Shown here in pieces: positions 7,298-11,143 of a stretch of DNA of 11,143 bases. How positions within the stretch are numbered: position 1 is the first letter of the stretch; each line of letters starts with the position of its first letter. The translations under genes were made by a program, and so were the position numbers. The stretch comes from Thermoleophilaceae bacterium (GTDB lineage Bacteria; Actinomycetota; Thermoleophilia; Solirubrobacterales; JACPNS01), in NCBI GenBank assembly GCA_016463365.1, contig JAEMRJ010000074.1, positions 1 to 11,143 on the forward strand. The letters run 5' to 3'. The notes beneath the pieces are model-generated. The model saw only the letters and a list, made by a program, of their open reading frames with translations, did not search any database and was not told the origin of the DNA.

Positions 7298-7976
7298 GAA
7301 AACGTTTCTCGGCCTGGTTCTGGTTGGACTGATCGTGGTGATCTCTGTTCCCGCTGCCGTGCTCGCATCGCAGCCAGACAGTGCGAACGTGGCCAAGAAA
7401 AAGAAAACGTACTGCCAGAAGAGCGCCAGTTACGTCAAAGGCAAGCTCAAGGCCAAGAGCAACGGGTTCAGCGTGTACCTGGAGAAGAGCGGCAGCATCA
7501 TTCTGATCTGCCAGGACCGGCCGAAGTTCTACGGCGAGTTCAGCATCACCAAGGGCGACAAGCTCTCGCAGCTGCGCGTGACCCGGAAGAAGTGCGCGAT
7601 CCTCAAGATTCAGGGGCCGACGCACAACCCGCAGGTGTACCTGTTCGATTTCGTCAACTTCCTGAACAAGAACGGCCAGGCCGCCATCTTCACGGCCGGC
7701 GTCGGTCAGCCCTCGGCGACGCTCGATCGGATCGAACTTTCCAGCAACTGTGTGGCGGCATTCGCCGGACGCGTGAACGGAGTGCCCCAGCTCACGGTCA
7801 AGGGAACGACAACGTTCGGATACACCGGCGAGATTCACCCGTCGGTGAGCCCGAGCATGACCGACAAGGAACTGGCGGCCGTGAAGATCTCCGGCACCGG
7901 GGCGAGCGCCACGGTCACGTGGACCGAGGCCGGGGTGCCGAAGTCCTACACGTACGTCATCCCGCCCGGTTTCTGA
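7296..7976 (+). CDS. Secreted protein of unknown function
   Basis: I do not recognise a characterised family. The 226-residue product begins with a clear Sec signal peptide: Lys2, a hydrophobic core at 4-24, and a probable cleavage after AVLA at residue 24. A lysine-rich stretch (KKKK at 34-37) follows. The mature part has four cysteines (40, 72, 100, 152), which could form two disulfides outside the cell, and alternating hydrophobic segments that suggest mostly beta structure. The N-terminal third (SGSIILIC...LSQLRVTRKKCAILK) resembles in style the many exported proteins of Solirubrobacterales, which is inference. No lipobox is present, so it is not a lipoprotein. I placed the start at ATG 7296 because it opens the signal peptide; the frame upstream is open to 7206 but reads as antisense of the neighbouring gene. 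Confidence 0.8.
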   Translation: MKTFLGLVLVGLIVVISVPAAVLASQPDSANVAKKKKTYCQKSASYVKGKLKAKSNGFSVYLEKSGSIILICQDRPKFYGEFSITKGDKLSQLRVTRKKCAILKIQGPTHNPQVYLFDFVNFLNKNGQAAIFTAGVGQPSATLDRIELSSNCVAAFAGRVNGVPQLTVKGTTTFGYTGEIHPSVSPSMTDKELAAVKISGTGASATVTWTEAGVPKSYTYVIPPGF

Positions 7977-7984
7977 CCGGTCGC

Positions 7985-8215
7985 TCATTCGAAGACCATC
8001 ACCTGCGGCGGACTGCCGGCGAGAATCTGGCGACGCAGTTCGACGCAGATGTCGCAGTCGTCATCGCAGTCTTCGAGGCGGGCTTCCCGCACGACAGGAG
8101 GACCGGTCATCGCCATCGGATTGCCGATCACCTGAATCTGGTCACCCGCGAAAGGCGGAATCAGATCCAGCAGATCGTTGAAGTACGGCGTTCTGGACTT
8201 TGTTTGTTTGCTCAT
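7985..8215 (-). CDS. Small Cys/Asp-rich protein, hypothetical
   Basis: I do not recognise this 76-residue protein. Its most distinctive part is an acidic cysteine cluster, Cys50-x3-Cys54-x2-Cys57, with EDCDDDCDIC at 48-57, followed by a short predicted helix (VELRRQILAG). The cluster could hold a metal ion or act in redox chemistry, but no fourth ligand is obvious nearby. The N-terminus is polar (SKQTKSRTP), with no signal peptide or membrane helix. GAGG lies almost against the ATG on the minus strand, so the ribosome binding site is poor. It converges at 8 bp with the secreted-protein gene and is divergent from the SRPBCC gene across 64 bp. The open frame fills the space between its neighbours, which supports a real gene. 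Confidence 0.68.
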   Translation of the reverse strand: MSKQTKSRTPYFNDLLDLIPPFAGDQIQVIGNPMAMTGPPVVREARLEDCDDDCDICVELRRQILAGSPPQVMVFE

Positions 8216-8279
8216 GCCTCAAGTCAACAGAGCCGCGGGTCACGTTTCAAGACAGATTTGCAACGATTCATCGACAGCA

Positions 8280-8882
8280 ATGAAAAACTTCAGCAAAATC
8301 GCGCTCTGTGGCGCTGCCGCAACCGGGATCTACCACTGTTTTCTGCGCGAGCGGCTCCTCAACTGGGGCGCAACCGACGCGGAGGTTGCGGCCACGCTGC
8401 CCGGCGATGAGCTGCTCCCGACTGCCGATGGTGTTTCGACCCGTGCGATCACGATCGACGCCCCGCCCGGCGCCGTCTGGCCCTGGATCGTCCAGATCGG
8501 GCCCTCGCCGCGTGGCGGCGTGTACACGTATGACTGGATCGAGAATCTGCTGGGCCTGAACATGCACAGCACCAGCGAAGTGCTTGAAGAGTTTCAGCAC
8601 CCCCAGCTCGGTGATGCGATCGGCATCGGGCAGAACAAGATGGAGATATCGCTGCTCGATCCGCAACGCTCGATGGCGTGGCGCTCGGACGACGGCAACT
8701 GGGTGTGGTCCTTCAACCTGATCGAGCAGGACGGCCGCACACGCTTCATCAGCCGAAATCGTTTCTGCCTGCCACGGACGGTGGACAGAATCGGGATGGT
8801 CCCGATGGTCCCCGGTTCATTCGTGATGGAACGCAAGATGTTGCTCGGGATCAAGCAACGGGCCGAGCGCCTCAAGATTTGA
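8280..8882 (+). CDS. SRPBCC (START-like/polyketide cyclase fold) protein
   Basis: This 200-residue protein carries the SRPBCC helix-grip fold, a hydrophobic-ligand cavity used by lipid carriers, cyclases and hydrolases. Supporting motifs are NWGATDAEVAATLPGDEL (28-45), ITIDAPPGAVWPWIVQIG (57-74), GGVYTYDWIENLLGL (79-93), the GD turn at 111-112 and WSFNLIE (143-149), in the usual order. The N-terminal ~20 residues include a short hydrophobic patch (IALCGAAATG) that could touch the membrane but is weak for a signal peptide. The ligand is unknown. ATG 8280 was chosen because upstream in-frame residues overlap the divergent small gene and do not resemble the family. No clear Shine-Dalgarno sequence or -10 box is seen. 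The MFS transporter starts 22 bp downstream, so the two may be co-transcribed. Confidence 0.85.
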   Translation: MKNFSKIALCGAAATGIYHCFLRERLLNWGATDAEVAATLPGDELLPTADGVSTRAITIDAPPGAVWPWIVQIGPSPRGGVYTYDWIENLLGLNMHSTSEVLEEFQHPQLGDAIGIGQNKMEISLLDPQRSMAWRSDDGNWVWSFNLIEQDGRTRFISRNRFCLPRTVDRIGMVPMVPGSFVMERKMLLGIKQRAERLKI

Positions 8883-8909
8883 AACTGCCTCCGCCTCACG
8901 CCGTATGCT
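8879..8909 (+). promoter_or_regulatory. Putative promoter TTGAAA/TATGCT before the MFS gene
   Basis: TATGCT (8904-8909) fits TA-N3-T and lies exactly 7 nt before an in-frame GTG at 8917. TTGAAA (8879-8884) resembles a -35, with a slightly long 19-nt spacer. If real, the transporter would be read from a leaderless mRNA starting at GTG 8917 and not at ATG 8905. The box overlaps that ATG, so both cannot be used from this promoter. Confidence 0.35.
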
Positions 8910-10515
8910 CGACGCCGTGAGCGCGAACGAAACGACCGATCCGGGGACGGGCCCGGAACGATCGGGGCTGGTGCTCAGCGTCCTGATCCTCGTTGCCGCG
9001 GTCGCAAACCTGAACCTCTCTGTCGCGAACGTCGCGCTCCCGGACATCGGCAAGGCGCTCGACGCTTCGCAGACCGGCCTCAACCTGATCGCTGTCGGCT
9101 ACTCGCTCGGCCTGGCGGCATCCGTGCTCTACCTCGGCGCCATCGGCGACCGCTACGGCCGCAAGATGCTGCTTCTCCTGGGCACCGCGATTGCGATCCC
9201 AGCATCTGTGGCGGCGGCGCTCTCGGGCAGTGTCGAAGTGCTTTTTCTCGCGCGGGTGATCGGGGGCCTGGCGGCAGGAATGGCTTTCCCGACAACGCTT
9301 TCACTGATCACCGTGCTCTGGTCCGGTGCCCCCAGGACGAAGGCGATCGCCCTGTGGTCGGCGGTCGGGGGAGCCTGTGCGGCGCTCGGCCCACTGCTCG
9401 CCGGGGCGATGCTCGAGCAGTTTGACTGGGGCTCGGTCTTTCTCATCACGGTGCCATTTGCGGTGGTTGCTCTGGTTCTGGCCTTTCGTGTGGTTCCTGC
9501 GCATGTCGACGAATCAACAGAGCCGGTCGACAACCTCAGTGGCATCATGTCGATCGTCCTGGTCGCGGCGATCGTGCTCGGTCTCAATTTCGCGCCGGTT
9601 CCCGGCAAAGCCGCGCTGGCTCTCGGAATGATTCTCGTCGGCTTCGCGCTGACTGCGGCATTCCTGATGCGTCAGCGGCGACTTGAATATCCGCTCTATG
9701 ACGTCACAGTCGCCTCGCGCAGACTGTTCTGGGTCGCCGCCTCGGCCGGAGTGATCGTCTTCGGATCATTGATGGCGGCGATTTTCATCGGGCAGCAGTT
9801 CCTCCAGAACGTGCTCGCGTACTCAACGCTTGAGGCCGGGGCGTCGATCCTGCCAGCAGCGTTCCTGATGATGCTTGTTGCGCCGCATTCCGCGAAGCTT
9901 GTTGAGACAAAGGGCTCGCGCTTCACGCTGCTTCTGGGCTATGGCTTCTGCCTCGCCGCCTTCATCACGATGCTGCTCTTCTGGCGCGACGGCTGCTCAT
10001 TCCTGCCGATCGGCGTCGCGTTCGGGTTCATGGGGATCGGCGTCGGCCTGGCCGGAACACCAGCTTCGCACTCGCTCACCAGCTCGGTGCCGTCCAAGAA
10101 GGCGGGGATGGCCTCAGCCACAGCAGACTTGCAGCGTGACCTTGGCGGCGCGATCATGCAGTCGATCCTCGGGGCCCTGCTCACCGCGGGCTATGCGGCA
10201 GCTGTCAACGCGACACTTGCCGCTGCGCCGAACGGCTCGCAGGTGACCGACTCGGTGCAGAGCCAGTTGACCAAGTCATTCGGCAGCGCGACCACCGTTG
10301 CCGAGCAGTATCCGCAGTACTCCACGGCGATCATCAACGGAGCGAAGGAGTCTTTCGTCCAGGGGCAGGACTGGGCCTATCTGGTCGGTGCGATCGCCGT
10401 GGCGCTCGGCGGTGTCCTCGTCTTCACGATGTTCCCGAAACTCCAAGAAGAGCAGCGTCTGCTCGACGAATATGCGTCGGCAGACAGTGAGCTCGCTCCC
10501 GCTGCCACCGAATAG
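8905..10515 (+). CDS. MFS transporter, DHA2-like 14-helix family
   Basis: This inner-membrane transporter of 536 residues is probably a proton-driven drug or metabolite exporter of the EmrB/QacA (DHA2) type. Motif A appears as GAIGDRYGRKM (78-88) after helix 2, and motif C as GGACAALGPLLAG (155-167) in helix 5. Length and hydrophobicity fit 14 helices, with a polar extracytoplasmic loop of about 50 residues (434-485) before the last one. In helix 1 the usual LDxTxVNVALP reads LNLSVANVALP (36-46), so the conserved acidic residue is Asn37. That may alter proton coupling or substrate charge preference. The substrate is unknown. I kept ATG 8905, the longest start, although GTG 8917 is about equally likely; neither has a Shine-Dalgarno sequence. 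It follows the SRPBCC gene at 22 bp. Confidence 0.92.
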   Translation: MLDAVSANETTDPGTGPERSGLVLSVLILVAAVANLNLSVANVALPDIGKALDASQTGLNLIAVGYSLGLAASVLYLGAIGDRYGRKMLLLLGTAIAIPASVAAALSGSVEVLFLARVIGGLAAGMAFPTTLSLITVLWSGAPRTKAIALWSAVGGACAALGPLLAGAMLEQFDWGSVFLITVPFAVVALVLAFRVVPAHVDESTEPVDNLSGIMSIVLVAAIVLGLNFAPVPGKAALALGMILVGFALTAAFLMRQRRLEYPLYDVTVASRRLFWVAASAGVIVFGSLMAAIFIGQQFLQNVLAYSTLEAGASILPAAFLMMLVAPHSAKLVETKGSRFTLLLGYGFCLAAFITMLLFWRDGCSFLPIGVAFGFMGIGVGLAGTPASHSLTSSVPSKKAGMASATADLQRDLGGAIMQSILGALLTAGYAAAVNATLAAAPNGSQVTDSVQSQLTKSFGSATTVAEQYPQYSTAIINGAKESFVQGQDWAYLVGAIAVALGGVLVFTMFPKLQEEQRLLDEYASADSELAPAATE

Positions 10516-10601
10516 TCTCTGCCTGATCGCGCTCTGCGCCGTCTGCCCTCAACCGCGCGGCCAGCAGCTGAATCCCAAAATGAACCGAGGCGTGACAGCA
10601 G

Positions 10602-11030
10602 ATGACTGATGAATCTTTGGATGCGATGGGTCCCGTTGACTACATCGTTGTTGAGTGGACCGGGCAGCAGCCCAACGGCGAGGCGTTGCCTCACCTGATC
10701 GACCTGGTTGACAGCGGAATCATCCGCCTGCTCGACCTCGTCTTCGTGACCAAGGGCGAGGACGGCACCGTCGCCCGAATCGAGATCAACGAGCTCGGAG
10801 CCGAGTTCGAAGTCTTCGACGGCGCGTCGAGCGGCCTGCTTGACGAGGGCGACATCGCCGAAGCGTCAACCGCGCTCGAGCCCGGCACCTCTGCCGCGAT
10901 CCTCGTCTGGGAGAACCGCTGGGCAGCTCCGTTCGCCTCAGCGCTGCGCAAGAACGGTGCTCAGCTGGTCGCCAGTGGCCGCATCCCTGTGCAGGCTCTG
11001 ATCGCAACGCTCGAAGCCGCCGAGGCCTAA
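10602..11030 (+). CDS. DUF6325 family protein
   Basis: This 142-residue acidic, soluble protein matches my memory of the actinobacterial DUF6325 family, whose function is not established. The family-like N-terminal MGPVDYIVVEW (9-19) is followed by IIRLLDLVFVTKGEDGTV (40-57), EPGTSAAILVWENRWAAPFA (93-112) and a C-terminal SGRIPVQALI segment (125-134). No signal peptide or membrane helix is evident. I chose ATG 10602; Met9 (10626) is an alternative because many relatives start near MGPV. GAGG stands 11 nt upstream, a distant and weak ribosome binding site. The next gene, 36 bp downstream, is the family's usual neighbour, and the two are probably one transcript. Confidence 0.87.
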   Translation: MTDESLDAMGPVDYIVVEWTGQQPNGEALPHLIDLVDSGIIRLLDLVFVTKGEDGTVARIEINELGAEFEVFDGASSGLLDEGDIAEASTALEPGTSAAILVWENRWAAPFASALRKNGAQLVASGRIPVQALIATLEAAEA

Positions 11031-11055
11031 ACCCCAAATTCGAATGATCGAAAGG

Positions 11056-11061
11056 TAAGGA
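11056..11061 (+). promoter_or_regulatory. Ribosome binding site TAAGGA
   Basis: AAGGA (11057-11061) sits 5 nt before the ATG at 11067 and fixes the start of the truncated last gene. A second AAGG lies just upstream (11052-11055). Confidence 0.6.
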
Positions 11062-11066
11062 ACACC

Positions 11067-11143
11067 ATGCCAGGACTAGTACGCGGGGTAGCCCGCACAG
11101 CAGTGATCGCCGGAACGGCGACCCACGTCAGCAACAACGTCTC
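11067..11143 (+). CDS. Truncated start of a DUF6325-partner protein (probable SHOCT type)
   Basis: Only 25 full codons are present before the window ends. They begin MPGLVRGVARTAVIAGTATH, which I recall as the conserved N-terminus of small actinobacterial proteins encoded beside DUF6325. Those often end in a SHOCT (short C-terminal) domain, which here would lie beyond the edge. A good ribosome binding site precedes the ATG, and the DUF6325 stop is 36 bp upstream, so co-transcription is likely. The N-terminus is mildly hydrophobic and basic. The function is unknown. Confidence 0.75.
   Translation, partial: MPGLVRGVARTAVIAGTATHVSNNV

Noticed and set aside
7298..7396. 33-residue upstream extension of the alkyltransferase-like protein
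   Set aside because: It is the antisense of the secreted protein's signal peptide, and family members begin close to the IPxGxVxTYG region.
7975..7982. GACCGGTC palindrome at the end of the secreted-protein gene
   Set aside because: It is an 8-bp self-complementary sequence with no loop and no T-tract, so it is not a credible terminator.
8905..10515. Antibiotic biosynthesis or resistance cluster (SRPBCC 'cyclase' plus exporter)
   Set aside because: There are no polyketide synthase, tailoring or regulatory genes nearby, and SRPBCC proteins are very common outside such clusters.

Overview
The window reads as chromosomal DNA of a high-GC actinobacterium, most likely in or near the Thermoleophilia (Solirubrobacterales). 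This placement is inference. It rests on the G/C-rich third codon positions, very tight gene packing, several starts with no ribosome binding site but a TA-N3-T box close upstream, and an actinobacterial-type DUF6325 gene followed by a small protein beginning MPGLVRGVARTAV. I see no IS element, tRNA, rRNA, CRISPR array or phage gene. It looks like ordinary housekeeping and accessory chromosome, not an island, and no intergenic gap exceeds about 155 bases.

Layout, left to right. The first 16 bases are the start of a leftward gene with a perfect AGGAGG ribosome binding site. A stand-alone amidase-signature hydrolase (170-1600, +) follows and meets, stop codon on stop codon, a leftward DUF5718 protein (1597-2454, -). 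That gene lies 14 bp behind a two-helix membrane protein with a bacterial PH domain (2469-2951, -), and the two probably form an operon. Divergent from them is an orphan methyl-accepting chemotaxis protein with about six membrane helices and no evident extracytoplasmic sensor domain (about 3025-4878, +). Next is fadH, 2,4-dienoyl-CoA reductase (4957-6984, +), the most secure functional call. It converges with a small alkyltransferase-like DNA-lesion-binding protein (6992-7297, -). That protein's start codon overlaps the start codon of a divergent secreted protein (7296-7976, +). A small Cys/Asp-rich protein (7985-8215, -) is followed by a divergent SRPBCC-fold protein (8280-8882, +), a 14-helix MFS transporter (8905-10515, +), a DUF6325 gene (10602-11030, +) and the truncated start of its usual partner (11067 onward, +).

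How the genes relate: I see no single pathway linking them. The likely co-transcribed sets are PH-domain protein + DUF5718, SRPBCC + MFS (22 bp apart), and DUF6325 + the MPGL protein. The points most worth attention are: (i) DUF5718 carries what look like the metal-binding and catalytic motifs of the fumarylacetoacetate-hydrolase fold; (ii) three or four genes share a TA-N3-T box exactly 7 nt before the start codon, which suggests leaderless transcripts; (iii) a true CATG start-codon overlap between two divergent genes; and (iv) a chemoreceptor whose input module appears to be entirely membrane-embedded. I did not find a convincing new multi-gene defence or biosynthetic system here.
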